64,000 bases of DNA from Methylogaea oryzae. Its GTDB lineage: Bacteria; Pseudomonadota; Gammaproteobacteria; Methylococcales; Methylococcaceae. The stretch is from NCBI RefSeq assembly GCF_019669985.1, contig NZ_AP019782.1:3528001-3592000 (forward strand). Reading direction: 5' to 3'. Made by a program: the position numbers and the translations under genes. Within the stretch, counting starts at the first letter, position 1, and each line of letters opens with the position of its first letter. Below the pieces are notes generated by a model. That model made no database searches and was not told where the DNA came from. It saw only the letters and a list, made by a program, of their open reading frames with translations. Of the stretch, positions 1 through 8,302 are shown piece by piece.

Positions 1-60
1 CGACATGGCAACCGCCAACACAAGGACGACGCGACGGAAACGGACGCTGACAACTGGCAT
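1..60 (-). CDS. Truncated secreted protein, N-terminus only
   Basis: A minus-strand ATG at 60 opens a frame that runs off the left edge of the window. The 20 visible residues begin MPVVSVRFRRVVLVLAVAMS, with a basic n-region and a hydrophobic stretch, which looks like the start of a signal peptide or an N-terminal membrane anchor. A GGAG-type ribosome binding site sits just upstream (around 65-70 on the plus strand). The gene is divergent from the P450 gene. Nothing more can be said about its function. Confidence 0.45.
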   Translation of the reverse strand, partial: MPVVSVRFRRVVLVLAVAMS

Positions 61-196
61 AGAGGACTCCGAAGGGGCGTTGGCGCGGACGATTTAAAGT
101 CAAATGCCGCCTTGGGGCAATTACCGCGCCGGCCGCGCCAAGCAATCGCGGGATGACGTATCATTGGCAAAAAAACGGATAGCGTCCACGTCGCCA

Positions 197-1393
197 ATGG
201 ATTTCACCTCCCCCGCCTTTATCGCCGATCCCTATCCCGTCTATAGCCAATTGCGCCAAGCCGGCCCGCTGCATAGCCTGATGCCCGGCCTTTGGCTGGC
301 GACCCGCTACCGAGTCGCGGACGCCATTTTGCGCGACGCGCGTTTCGGCAAGGATTATTTGTCCGGCGTGGCGCGGCGTTATGGGCCGGAGCGCTCGCAA
401 AACCCGGTGTTCGCCACCGTCAACCGCTTCCTGCTGCTCATGAACCCGCCCGAGCACACCCGCTTGCGCGCCCTGGTCAGCAAGGCCTTCGGCGTCAAAC
501 AAGCGGCGGAACTGCGACGCTTGACCGAAACGGCGGCCGACCGGCTCATCGGCGATTTTTACCGCGACGGCCGCGCCGACTTGGCCGCGGCCTTCGCCTA
601 TCCCCTGCCCATGGCGGTGATTTGCGCCCTCATGGGCATCCGCGCCGACGACGCCCAACTGTTCCAGCAGGAAAGCCAAGCCCTGGTGAAAGTATTCGAG
701 CTGACGCCGTTGAACGATGCCGACCTGAAAGCGGCGGAATCCGCCGCTTCAACTTTCGCGACTTATTTCGGCGACATCCTCGCCTCCCGCCGTCGCCGCC
801 CCTGCGATGGACTGGTATCCCTCATGCTCAAGGCGGAAGAAGGCCAGGACCGCCTCACCGAAAAGGAAATCATCGCCAATACCACGCTATTGTTCATGGC
901 CGGCCATGAAACCACCGCCAACATGATCGGCAACGCCCTGCTGGCCCTGTTCCGCCACCCGGAGCAACTGGCGCGGCTGCGCGACGACTGGTCGCTGCTG
1001 CCCCAGGCGGTCAACGAGGCGCTGCGCTACGACAGCTCGGTGCATTTGGCCGCCCGCGTGGCTTTGCAGGATCTGGACGTGGACGGCGTAGCGGTCGCCA
1101 AGGGGGACACCGTCTACATCAACCTGGGCGCCGCCAACCGCGACCCGGAAGTCTTCCCCGATCCGGACAGCTTCCGCATCGACCGCGCCGCCACCGCCAA
1201 TCCGCTGTCCTTCGGCGGCGGCGCCCACTATTGCCTGGGCGCGCGCCTGGCGCGCATCGAACTGGAAACGGCCCTGGCCGCCTTGCTGCAACGGCTGCCC
1301 GGCTTGCGGCTGGAAAACCTCGAGGCGCCGGTGTGGCGCGCCACCACCACGGTGCGGGGCCTGGAGAGCCTGTGGGCCACATGGAACCCGTAG
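197..1393 (+). CDS. Cytochrome P450
   Basis: Soluble bacterial class I cytochrome P450, a haem-thiolate monooxygenase needing an external ferredoxin and reductase. The I-helix oxygen-activation motif AGHETT, the ExxR motif (EALR) and the haem-binding loop FGGGAHYCLG with Cys346 as thiolate ligand are all present and in order. Length (398 residues) is normal. I chose the ATG at 197 because MDFTSPAFIADPYP fits the family N-terminus; an in-frame ATG at 104 would add 31 residues that look like upstream DNA. No ferredoxin or substrate-pathway gene is adjacent, so the substrate is unknown. The stop overlaps the start of ampD by 13 bases, so the two are probably cotranscribed. Confidence 0.93.
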   Translation: MDFTSPAFIADPYPVYSQLRQAGPLHSLMPGLWLATRYRVADAILRDARFGKDYLSGVARRYGPERSQNPVFATVNRFLLLMNPPEHTRLRALVSKAFGVKQAAELRRLTETAADRLIGDFYRDGRADLAAAFAYPLPMAVICALMGIRADDAQLFQQESQALVKVFELTPLNDADLKAAESAASTFATYFGDILASRRRRPCDGLVSLMLKAEEGQDRLTEKEIIANTTLLFMAGHETTANMIGNALLALFRHPEQLARLRDDWSLLPQAVNEALRYDSSVHLAARVALQDLDVDGVAVAKGDTVYINLGAANRDPEVFPDPDSFRIDRAATANPLSFGGGAHYCLGARLARIELETALAALLQRLPGLRLENLEAPVWRATTTVRGLESLWATWNP

Positions 1394-1962
1394 ACATTTC
1401 CGGCGACGGCTGGTTGGCGGCAGCGCGGCGCGTGTCCTCGCCCAATTGCGATGCCCGTCCCGACCCGGCGGATATTTCGCTCATCGTCGTTCACTGCATC
1501 AGCCTGCCGCCGGGGGAATTCGGCGGCCCCTGGATCGATCAACTGTTCACCAACAGCCTGCCGGCGAACGGCCATCCCTATTTCGCCGACGTGCACCACC
1601 TGAAAGTATCGGCCCACGCGCTGATCCGCCGCGACGGCTCGGTAACGCAGTACGTGCCGTTCCAGCAGCGCGCCTGGCACGCCGGGGTTTCCCGCTACCA
1701 AGGCCGCGAGCGGTGCAACGATTTTTCCATCGGCATCGAGCTGGAAGGCACGGAAACCGAACCCTACACCGCCCCCCAATACACCGCCTTGGCGATGCTG
1801 GCGGCATGCCTATTGCGGCGCTACCCCGCGCTGACGCAGGAGCGCATCGCCGGCCACAGCGATATCGCCCCCGGCCGCAAGACCGATCCGGGCGACAGTT
1901 TCGATTGGGCCGGATTTAGGCGCTTGCTGCGGGAAAAACTGGCGGATAATGGGTCCGCCTGA
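1381..1962 (+). CDS. ampD: 1,6-anhydro-N-acetylmuramyl-L-alanine amidase AmpD
   Basis: Cytoplasmic zinc amidase that cleaves the lactyl-amide bond of anhydro-muropeptides during peptidoglycan recycling. The protein (193 residues) shows the Amidase_2 core: VVHCISLPPG with the first zinc His, a central HALIRRDGSVTQYVPF strand pair, and the terminal AGHSDIAPGRKTDPGDSF block holding the second His and the catalytic or ligand Asp. It matches AmpD in length and in the typical FxFDW-like end. The ATG at 1381 overlaps the P450 stop. A longer frame from 1231 overlaps P450 coding sequence and is not credible. Confidence 0.93.
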   Translation: MEPVDISGDGWLAAARRVSSPNCDARPDPADISLIVVHCISLPPGEFGGPWIDQLFTNSLPANGHPYFADVHHLKVSAHALIRRDGSVTQYVPFQQRAWHAGVSRYQGRERCNDFSIGIELEGTETEPYTAPQYTALAMLAACLLRRYPALTQERIAGHSDIAPGRKTDPGDSFDWAGFRRLLREKLADNGSA

Positions 1963-1988
1963 CAATTTTCACAGCGAGGAATGGAACG

Positions 1989-2345
1989 ATGGCGAAACCG
2001 TATGGCTGGCTGCTGTTGCTGGGCTGTTTATCCGCGGCCGGCGCCGCCGAAGCGGAGGGCTATCTCGACGCCGTCACCGACAAAGCCCTGCGGGGAGCCG
2101 GCAATATCGCCTACGGCTGGATGGAAATCCCCAAGAACATGGTCAACGAGGTCGACCGCAACGGCGTCCTTTACGTCCCCGTCGGACTGGGCAAAGGCTT
2201 GCTCTACATGGCCGGGCGGGCGCTGATCGGCGTGGCCGATCTGGCGACGTTGCCGCTGCCCAGCGCTCCCCTGGCGCAACCGCCGCTGGCTTGGAACCTA
2301 ACCGATCGGGAAACCCGCTTTTTCGGCCAGGACGACGCCCGCTGA
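1989..2345 (+). CDS. TIGR04073-like secreted protein (exosortase-associated type)
   Basis: A 118-residue protein with a clear signal peptide (MAKPYGWLLLLGCLSAAGAAEA). The mature part contains KALRGAGNIAYGWMEIPKN, which resembles the RG-N-x-x-x-G-W-x-E-I-P-K block of the TIGR04073 family, a small secreted family that often occurs in genomes with exosortase/PEP-CTERM systems. Its biochemical role is not known. It lies 26 bases after ampD and 53 bases before an EamA transporter, all on the same strand. No exosortase or PEP-CTERM protein was seen in the window. Confidence 0.7.
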   Translation: MAKPYGWLLLLGCLSAAGAAEAEGYLDAVTDKALRGAGNIAYGWMEIPKNMVNEVDRNGVLYVPVGLGKGLLYMAGRALIGVADLATLPLPSAPLAQPPLAWNLTDRETRFFGQDDAR

Positions 2346-2398
2346 CCCGCTAGCCAGGCTGCGACATTGCCGCAGCCCCAGCCTTCCCGCACATTCCC

Positions 2399-3325
2399 AT
2401 GCATTCCAAGCCCGACAAGCCTAGGGAGCGCCGATCAACCCGCTGGATCGGGCCGTTGTGCGTGCTGGGATCAGCCGTGGGGTTTTCCGCCAAGGCGATT
2501 TTCGTCAAGCTGGTTTATCCCTACGGGGTGGACGCCATCACCGTGCTGGCATTGCGCATGCTGCTAGCCCTGCCGTTTTTCCTGGTACTGGCCTGTTGGC
2601 CGCGCCCAGGCGAGGAACACCCCAGCCGGCTGCGAAACCGCGATTGGCTGGCGGTGGCCGGCCTGGGCCTGATCGGCTACTACCTCTCCAGCTTGCTGGA
2701 TTTCTACGGCCTGTTTTACATCAGCGCCGGGCTGGAGCGGTTGATCCTGTTCCTTTACCCTACCCTGGTGCTGGTGATTTCCGCCGCCGTGCTGCGGCAG
2801 TCGGTCAGCCGGCGCCAATGGACGGCCCTGGCGTTCAGCTATGCCGGCATCGGCTTGGCCTTCGTCCACGACCTGAGCCTGGGCCGGCAAGAGCAAGTCT
2901 TGCTGGGCGGTGCCTTGGTATTCGGCGCGGCGCTGACTTATGCCGTGTACATCCTAGGCAGCAGCCGCTACATCCGTCGCCTGGGGGTGAGCCGTTTCAC
3001 CGGCGTCGCCATGATCTCCGCCACGGCGGGCGTGCTGACCCATTTCGCCCAGGCGAAACCATGGTCCGATCTGCAGCAACCGCAGGCGGTCATGCTGCCC
3101 ATTGTGCTGATGGCCCTGCTGGGCACGGTGATGCCGTCGATTTTCCTCAGCGAGGGCTTGCGCCGCATCGGCCCCGCCCGCACAGCCCTGCTCAGCAGCA
3201 TCGGTCCTGTGGTCACCATCGGCCTGGGCCACGCCGTGTTGGGCGAGCCGGTGTCCTTGCAGCAGCTGGCCGGCGCGGCGCTGGTCATGGCCGGGGTGGG
3301 CCTGGTCACGGTGGCGAAGCGCTGA
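2399..3325 (+). CDS. EamA/DMT-family transporter
   Basis: Inner-membrane protein of 308 residues with about ten hydrophobic segments arranged as two EamA repeats (roughly residues 17-150 and 165-305). It belongs to the drug/metabolite transporter superfamily (RhaT/YdcZ-like), which exports small metabolites. The second repeat has the usual LGTVMPSIFLSEGLRRIGPARTALL-like pattern and ends in GAALVMAGVGLVTVAKR. The substrate cannot be read from sequence. It is followed convergently by the bcp gene. Confidence 0.85.
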   Translation: MHSKPDKPRERRSTRWIGPLCVLGSAVGFSAKAIFVKLVYPYGVDAITVLALRMLLALPFFLVLACWPRPGEEHPSRLRNRDWLAVAGLGLIGYYLSSLLDFYGLFYISAGLERLILFLYPTLVLVISAAVLRQSVSRRQWTALAFSYAGIGLAFVHDLSLGRQEQVLLGGALVFGAALTYAVYILGSSRYIRRLGVSRFTGVAMISATAGVLTHFAQAKPWSDLQQPQAVMLPIVLMALLGTVMPSIFLSEGLRRIGPARTALLSSIGPVVTIGLGHAVLGEPVSLQQLAGAALVMAGVGLVTVAKR

Positions 3326-3367
3326 AGGCTTCTGGCCAGGCCCGACCGATGGCGCCCCAAGCCGCCC

Positions 3368-3838
3368 CTAGCGCAATCCGGCCCGGATTTTTTCCAGGAT
3401 TTCCCGCGCATGGCCGTCAGGGGTCACGCCGTAAATCACCTCTTGCAGCACGCCGTCCTTGTCGATGATAAAGGTGGAACGAACGATGGCCATCCTCTTG
3501 ACGCCGTCTTTTTCCCGCTCCTGCCATACGCCGTAGCTTTCGCACAACTCGCCGGAGGTATCGGCCAACAATTGCACAGCCAACCCGTACTTGCCGATAA
3601 AGGCCCGATGGCTTTCGCAGTCGTCCTTGCTGACGCCGAACACCACCGTGTCCAGCTCGGCGAACTCCTTGGCCAGGGCGGTGAATTGGTTGGCTTCGAT
3701 GGTGCATCCCGGCGTATCGTCCTTGGGATAGAAATAGAGCACCACGTGTTTTTTGCCGCGATAGTCGGCCAAACTGACCGCCTGGCCGTCCTGGTTCAAC
3801 ACGTTGAACGCCGGCGCGATTTGTTTTTTCTGCAACAT
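3368..3838 (-). CDS. bcp: Thioredoxin-dependent thiol peroxidase (Bcp/PrxQ family)
   Basis: Cytoplasmic peroxiredoxin that reduces hydroperoxides. The peroxidatic motif PKDDTPGC places the catalytic cysteine at residue 45, as in E. coli Bcp. The residue five positions on, where 2-Cys members have the resolving cysteine (PGCTxxxC), is Asn (TIEAN), so this is a one-Cys variant or it resolves through the distant Cys in the SGELCESYGV segment. Start chosen at 3838, where AAGGAG sits 6 bases before ATG; an upstream in-frame ATG at 3859 lacks this site. The gene lies 36 bases downstream of rpiA on the same strand. Confidence 0.9.
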   Translation of the reverse strand: MLQKKQIAPAFNVLNQDGQAVSLADYRGKKHVVLYFYPKDDTPGCTIEANQFTALAKEFAELDTVVFGVSKDDCESHRAFIGKYGLAVQLLADTSGELCESYGVWQEREKDGVKRMAIVRSTFIIDKDGVLQEVIYGVTPDGHAREILEKIRAGLR

Positions 3839-3874
3839 AACGTACTCCTTCGATTTCAAGGAATGAAAAACGGT

Positions 3875-4561
3875 TTAACGAACCGCCGCCCAGCGCTCTT
3901 CCACCAAGCCGTCGGCCGCAACCAACACCGCGCTCGCCAACCCTCGGAAAATGCCGTGCTCCACCACGCCCGGCGTACGGCACAGGAGGTTGTCGAGCGT
4001 TTCGGCATCCAACGCCGGAGCGAACGCCATATCGAGAACCAGGCTGCCGTGGGAAGTGACCGCCAGCCCGTCCTTGGCGGCGTTCGGGCGCAGATCGCCG
4101 CTCCCGCCCAGCGATTCCAGCCGGCGCTTGACCATTTGCCAAGCGAAAGGCATCACTTCCACCGGGACGGCGAAGCGTTCGCCGATACGCGACACCAGCT
4201 TACTCCCATCGACCAACACCAGAAACCTATCGGCCGCCGTCGCCAACAGCTTCTCGCGCACCAAGTCGGCGCCACGGCCTTTCAACAGGGTCAGCTCCGG
4301 CGTCACTTCGTCGGCGCCGTCCACGTACAAGTCCAGGCGGGCCACCTGTTCCAGCGCCACCAAGGGCAAACCCAGCGCACGCGCCTTAATGGCGCTGATC
4401 ACCGAACTCGCCACGGCGGTAACCTGCAAACCCTCTTCCTTCCGGCGTCTCGCCAGTTCCCCGATGAAACAGTCGGCGGTCGAACCGGTGCCGAGTCCCA
4501 CCAGCATCCCATCCTCGACCCAGCTGGCGGCGTGGCGCGCGACAAGTTCTTTATCGTTCAT
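3875..4561 (-). CDS. rpiA: Ribose-5-phosphate isomerase A
   Basis: Interconverts ribose 5-phosphate and ribulose 5-phosphate in the pentose phosphate pathway; in methanotrophs this also serves the ribulose monophosphate cycle. RpiA hallmarks are all visible: GLGTGSTADCFI near residue 23, the DGADEV acid motif near residue 80, and PVEVMPFAW. The usual KGGGGA loop reads KGRGAD here, an Arg within the normally Gly-rich phosphate loop. Length (228 residues) is typical (E. coli 219). Confidence 0.93.
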   Translation of the reverse strand: MNDKELVARHAASWVEDGMLVGLGTGSTADCFIGELARRRKEEGLQVTAVASSVISAIKARALGLPLVALEQVARLDLYVDGADEVTPELTLLKGRGADLVREKLLATAADRFLVLVDGSKLVSRIGERFAVPVEVMPFAWQMVKRRLESLGGSGDLRPNAAKDGLAVTSHGSLVLDMAFAPALDAETLDNLLCRTPGVVEHGIFRGLASAVLVAADGLVEERWAAVR

Positions 4562-4677
4562 GGCTTGCTCCGTGATGATTCAGCGCATTCGACGCTAGGC
4601 GGCAGCTTACCGGATTTCGCCCCGCGCGCTATGCTCAAACGCGACTAGGATTAGACGCCGGCAGCGGGAGAATATCC

Positions 4678-4893
4678 ATGAACAGCGGTAAATTTTTCGT
4701 CCTCGCCGGACTGGCGATGGTGGCCGTGGGATTGGCGTTAAGCTACGCGCCGGGCCTGTTTTCCTGGTTCGGCCGTTTGCCGGGGGATATCCGCATCGAG
4801 GAAGAAAACCGCTACGTCTTCATCCCCATCACCTCCATGATCGTCATCAGCCTGGCCCTGACGTTGATCCTCAATCTATTTTTCCGCCGCTGA
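4678..4893 (+). CDS. DUF2905 family small membrane protein
   Basis: A 71-residue protein with two transmembrane helices (about residues 6-27 and 49-68) and the central RLPGDIRIEEENRYVFIPITSMI segment typical of DUF2905. The function of the family is not known. A purine-rich GGGAGAATATCC lies just before the ATG. It is divergent from rpiA, with 116 bases between starts. Confidence 0.85.
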   Translation: MNSGKFFVLAGLAMVAVGLALSYAPGLFSWFGRLPGDIRIEEENRYVFIPITSMIVISLALTLILNLFFRR

Positions 4894-5120
4894 GGCGCGC
4901 CGCGGCGGCCGCGGAGTTTGTGACGCCTCTCACATCCCCTCGCCGCTCCCGCTCCCTATCATAAAGCCGTGTCCCACGAGCTCATCCGCCATGCGCAAAT
5001 CCTTGCGCCATCCATGAACCACCGCTCCTGTCCTTAACCCCATCCGTCCCACCGTTGAATGCCGCGGCCTATCGGCGGCGGCCGTTCATGAGGGGGGCGT
5101 TTCTCTGGAAATATACCGCC

Positions 5121-5441
5121 ATGAAAACCAAACTCCCCGTCGTTGTCGCCGCCGTTTTCTTAAGCGGCTGCGCCGACACCCCTTACTACGGTTACAACGG
5201 ATATAACGGCTACGGTGGCGGGCCTCGCCCGGGCCTCAGCAATGCGGTCAAAGGCGCGGGCATCGGCGCCTTGGGCGGCGCGGCTATCGGCGCGATGTCT
5301 TCCGAAAACCGCACGGAAGGCGCGCTGGTCGGCGCCGGCGTGGGTGCCGTGGTGGGAGGCGGCGCCGGCTATTACATGGATCGGCAGGAGGAACAACGCC
5401 GGCAAGCACAGTCCCCGTGGGCGCCGCCCCCGGGCTATTGA
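5121..5441 (+). CDS. Glycine-zipper lipoprotein
   Basis: A 106-residue protein starting MKTKLPVVVAAVFLSGC, a type II signal peptide with lipobox LSGC, so probably anchored in a membrane leaflet. After a Tyr/Gly-rich spacer (YYGYNGYNGYGG) comes a glycine-zipper double helix (GAGIGALGGAAIGAM then GALVGAGVGAVVGGGAGYYMD), as in the YMGG/OmpA-like glycine-zipper families linked to the outer membrane. I use the ATG at 5121 because the frame upstream (from 5055) puts 22 non-signal residues before the lipoprotein signal. Confidence 0.78.
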   Translation: MKTKLPVVVAAVFLSGCADTPYYGYNGYNGYGGGPRPGLSNAVKGAGIGALGGAAIGAMSSENRTEGALVGAGVGAVVGGGAGYYMDRQEEQRRQAQSPWAPPPGY

Positions 5442-5496
5442 AAGCCGGCGTCCCCATGTCGGCGCCGCTCCGGTTCGAGCGGCGCCTGGCCTGCCG

Positions 5497-7554
5497 TTAA
5501 TCCCTCACCCAGTCCTCCACCAGGCGGCTGGGGATATGAGGCGTTTCGCTGAGGGGAGGATGTTCCTTGCCGTTCGCCGCGCAGTAGCATACCCGCAGCA
5601 TGTCCAGCACCAGCACCCAGGTGACGACCAAGAAAAACGCCGTCAAGGCGGCATCCAAATAGCTGTTGAAAATCAATTGGGTCAACTTGGCCGCGTCGCC
5701 TTTTCCCGCCGCCAGCTTATCCGCCAGGTCGGCCGCCTGGGCCAGGAAGCCCACATTCAACTGCGGGCTGAACAGCTTTTCCCACGCGGCGCAACTGGTG
5801 ATGGTCACGAGCCAGGCCAAGGGCGCGCCCGTCACCCAGGAATATCGGGTTTTACCCGACTTCACCAAAATCGTCGTCGCCACGCACAAGGCGATGGCCG
5901 CCAGCATTTGATTGGCGATGCCGAACAAGGGCCACAGGCTGTTGATACCGCCGAGGGGATCGATAGTGCCCATGTAGAGGAAATACCCCCACCCCGCCAC
6001 AACCAGGCCCGAGGTGAATAATACGCCGGGATACCAGGACGTGCGGCCCAAAGCGGGAACCCAATTGCCCAGCATGTCCTGCAACATGAAACGCGCGACG
6101 CGAGTGCCGGCGTCCAGGGTCGTCAGGATGAACAGCGCCTCGAACATGATGGCGAAGTGATACCACAGCGACAGCATCTTATCCCCGAACGCCGCGGCGA
6201 ACAGGGAAGCCATGCCCACCGCCAGGGACGGCGCGCCGCCGGTGCGGGCGAACAGGGTGGCCTCTCCCATTTCCTTGGCGAGAAATTGCATCTGCTCCAC
6301 CGTCACCGGAAAGCCCCAACCGGAAATCTTGGCGACGGCCGCGGCAGCGTCCGCCCCCACCACGCCGGCCGGCGAGTTGATAGCGAAATACACGCCCGGC
6401 TCTAAAACCGTCGCGGCGATCATCGCCATGACGGCGACGAAAGACTCCATCATCATGGCGCCGTAGCCGATGAAGCGGGCGTCCCCTTCGTTGGCCAACA
6501 GCTTGGGCGTGGTGCCCGAGGAAATCAGCGCGTGAAAGCCGGAAATGGCGCCGCAAGCGATGGTGATGAAAACGAAGGGAAACAGCTTGCCGCCGAAAAT
6601 GGGGCCGCTGCCGTCGATAAACTGGGTCACCGCCGGCATTTTCACTTCCGGGTGCAGGATGACGATAGCGACCGCCAAAGCCGCGATGGTGCCCAGCTTC
6701 ATAAAGGTGGACAGGTAGTCGCGCGGCGCCAGCAGCAGCCACACCGGCAGCACCGCGGCGGCGAAACCGTAGCCGATGATCATCAAAGCCAGCTGCGGGC
6801 CGTCGAAATCGAACCAGCCGCGCAAGGTTTGGTCTGCGTCGATCCAACCGCCGCTCACCACCGACAAAATCAGCAAGGCCACGCCGATGGCGGTAGCTTC
6901 CAACACCCTGCCGGGGCGGATATTGCGCATGTACAGGCCGATCAGCACGGCGATCGGAATGGTGGCCGCCACGGTGGAAGTGGCCCACGGACTATGTTTC
7001 ATGGCGTTCACCACCACCAGGCCCAACACGGCGATGAGGATCACCATGATCATCATCACGCCGAACAGGGCCGCCGTGCCGCCGATGATCCCCAACTCGT
7101 CCCGGGCCATCTGTCCCAGGGAGCGGCCGTCGCGGCGTAGCGAAAAGAACAGCGTGACAAAGTCTTGCACGCAGCCGCCCAGTACCGCGCCGATGAGTAT
7201 CCAGAGGGTGCCCGGCAAATAGCCGAACTGCGCCGCCAGGGTCGGCCCGATCAAAGGGCCGGGGCCGGCGATGGCGGCGAAGTGGTGGCCGAACACAACC
7301 CATTTGTTCGTCGGCATGAAATCCCGGCCGTCGTTGAAGCGTTCCGCCGGCGTGGCGCGGCTTGCGTCCAACACCAGCACTTTGGCGGCGACGAAAGCGC
7401 TGTAGAAGCGATAACCCAGCGCGTAGACACACACCGCCGCCGTGACGAACCACAGGCTGTTGATGCTCTCGCCCCGGTTGAGGGCGATCCCGCCCACGGC
7501 GGAAGCGCCGAGCAAGGCGACGGCCGCCCAGGTAATCCAACCCCTGATATTCAT
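5497..7554 (-). CDS. cstA: Carbon starvation protein A (pyruvate transporter family)
   Basis: Large polytopic inner-membrane protein (685 residues, about 16-18 helices) of the CstA/BtsT family, known in E. coli as pyruvate or peptide uptake systems induced by starvation. Family motifs are present: FHHFAAIAGPGPLIGPTLAAQ-like text near residue 60, GCVQDFVTLFFSLRRDG and FHALISSGTTPK. Start at 7554 is chosen because GGGAGAAAA precedes that ATG; the longer frame to 7626 lacks a site. The usual short partner (YbdD/YjiX-like) is not adjacent, and I saw no LytS-type sensor beside it. Confidence 0.92.
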   Translation of the reverse strand: MNIRGWITWAAVALLGASAVGGIALNRGESINSLWFVTAAVCVYALGYRFYSAFVAAKVLVLDASRATPAERFNDGRDFMPTNKWVVFGHHFAAIAGPGPLIGPTLAAQFGYLPGTLWILIGAVLGGCVQDFVTLFFSLRRDGRSLGQMARDELGIIGGTAALFGVMMIMVILIAVLGLVVVNAMKHSPWATSTVAATIPIAVLIGLYMRNIRPGRVLEATAIGVALLILSVVSGGWIDADQTLRGWFDFDGPQLALMIIGYGFAAAVLPVWLLLAPRDYLSTFMKLGTIAALAVAIVILHPEVKMPAVTQFIDGSGPIFGGKLFPFVFITIACGAISGFHALISSGTTPKLLANEGDARFIGYGAMMMESFVAVMAMIAATVLEPGVYFAINSPAGVVGADAAAAVAKISGWGFPVTVEQMQFLAKEMGEATLFARTGGAPSLAVGMASLFAAAFGDKMLSLWYHFAIMFEALFILTTLDAGTRVARFMLQDMLGNWVPALGRTSWYPGVLFTSGLVVAGWGYFLYMGTIDPLGGINSLWPLFGIANQMLAAIALCVATTILVKSGKTRYSWVTGAPLAWLVTITSCAAWEKLFSPQLNVGFLAQAADLADKLAAGKGDAAKLTQLIFNSYLDAALTAFFLVVTWVLVLDMLRVCYCAANGKEHPPLSETPHIPSRLVEDWVRD

Positions 7555-7700
7555 TATTTTTCTCCCGCTGTGTGTGCCGGCTGCGACGCCGATGCGGGCG
7601 CGGAGCGAAATCGCCCGCGCCGACATTGTTCCTTACCGTGGGTATGCAAGAGGGCAGGCAAAGGCCGAAACGACGGCCCTCGCCGACAATGCGGTTCGCG

Positions 7701-8210
7701 TTAACGCAGCGCCGCCGTGGCCGCCTGCATTTTTTTCCAATCGAAGCGCTTGGCCAGGGCCATGGCGTCCTGGGCGCTGATACCGTCATATTCCAGGGTG
7801 AAGAGCGCCGAGCTGGCCTGGTTGGCGCCGCCCAGGAACACCATGACGGCGCCGCTGTTTTGGGCTTTTTCGTGATTGTGGTGCACCGTGAAGCCGTCCA
7901 CCGTCGCGGTTTTCACGATGCTTTCGTCGGTTTCCATGTTGAGATTCATGGCTTGAACCGGCGCGGCCATGGCGGCGGGCATCAAGCCCACCTGCGCGGT
8001 GAGGCTTTGCGTTTCGCCCTTCTGGTAGCGGCGGGAAGCGGTCACCATCTTCATGCCGTTCATGTCCATATTGGCGCCTTCGGCGGCCTCGGCGGTCCAG
8101 CCCGGCGCGTCCACCAACAAAGGTTTCAGGGTTTCATACCCGCCGGCGGCAGCCGCCGCGCACCAGCCGGCCAAGGCCAGCGCACAAAGTCCCAAGCGAA
8201 TCATACGCAT
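7701..8210 (-). CDS. Secreted protein of unknown function with a Met-rich segment
   Basis: 169 residues. A signal peptide (MRMIRLGLCALALAGWCAAAAA) predicts export. I do not recognise the mature protein. It contains a methionine-rich run, NMDMNGMKMV, and a second cluster PAAMAAPVQAMNLNMETDE, with two His at HHNHE. Such Met/His clusters can bind copper, but that is only inference. It lies upstream of cstA on the same strand, 146 bases away. Confidence 0.7.
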   Translation of the reverse strand: MRMIRLGLCALALAGWCAAAAAGGYETLKPLLVDAPGWTAEAAEGANMDMNGMKMVTASRRYQKGETQSLTAQVGLMPAAMAAPVQAMNLNMETDESIVKTATVDGFTVHHNHEKAQNSGAVMVFLGGANQASSALFTLEYDGISAQDAMALAKRFDWKKMQAATAALR

Positions 8211-8302
8211 CGTTCTCTTCCTCCATTGCTTGTTGTTGCATCCGTTGTCGTATCCGCTCCGCGTCGAGCGACAGTGCTAAAACGGACACCAATCCGGCGC
8301 AT

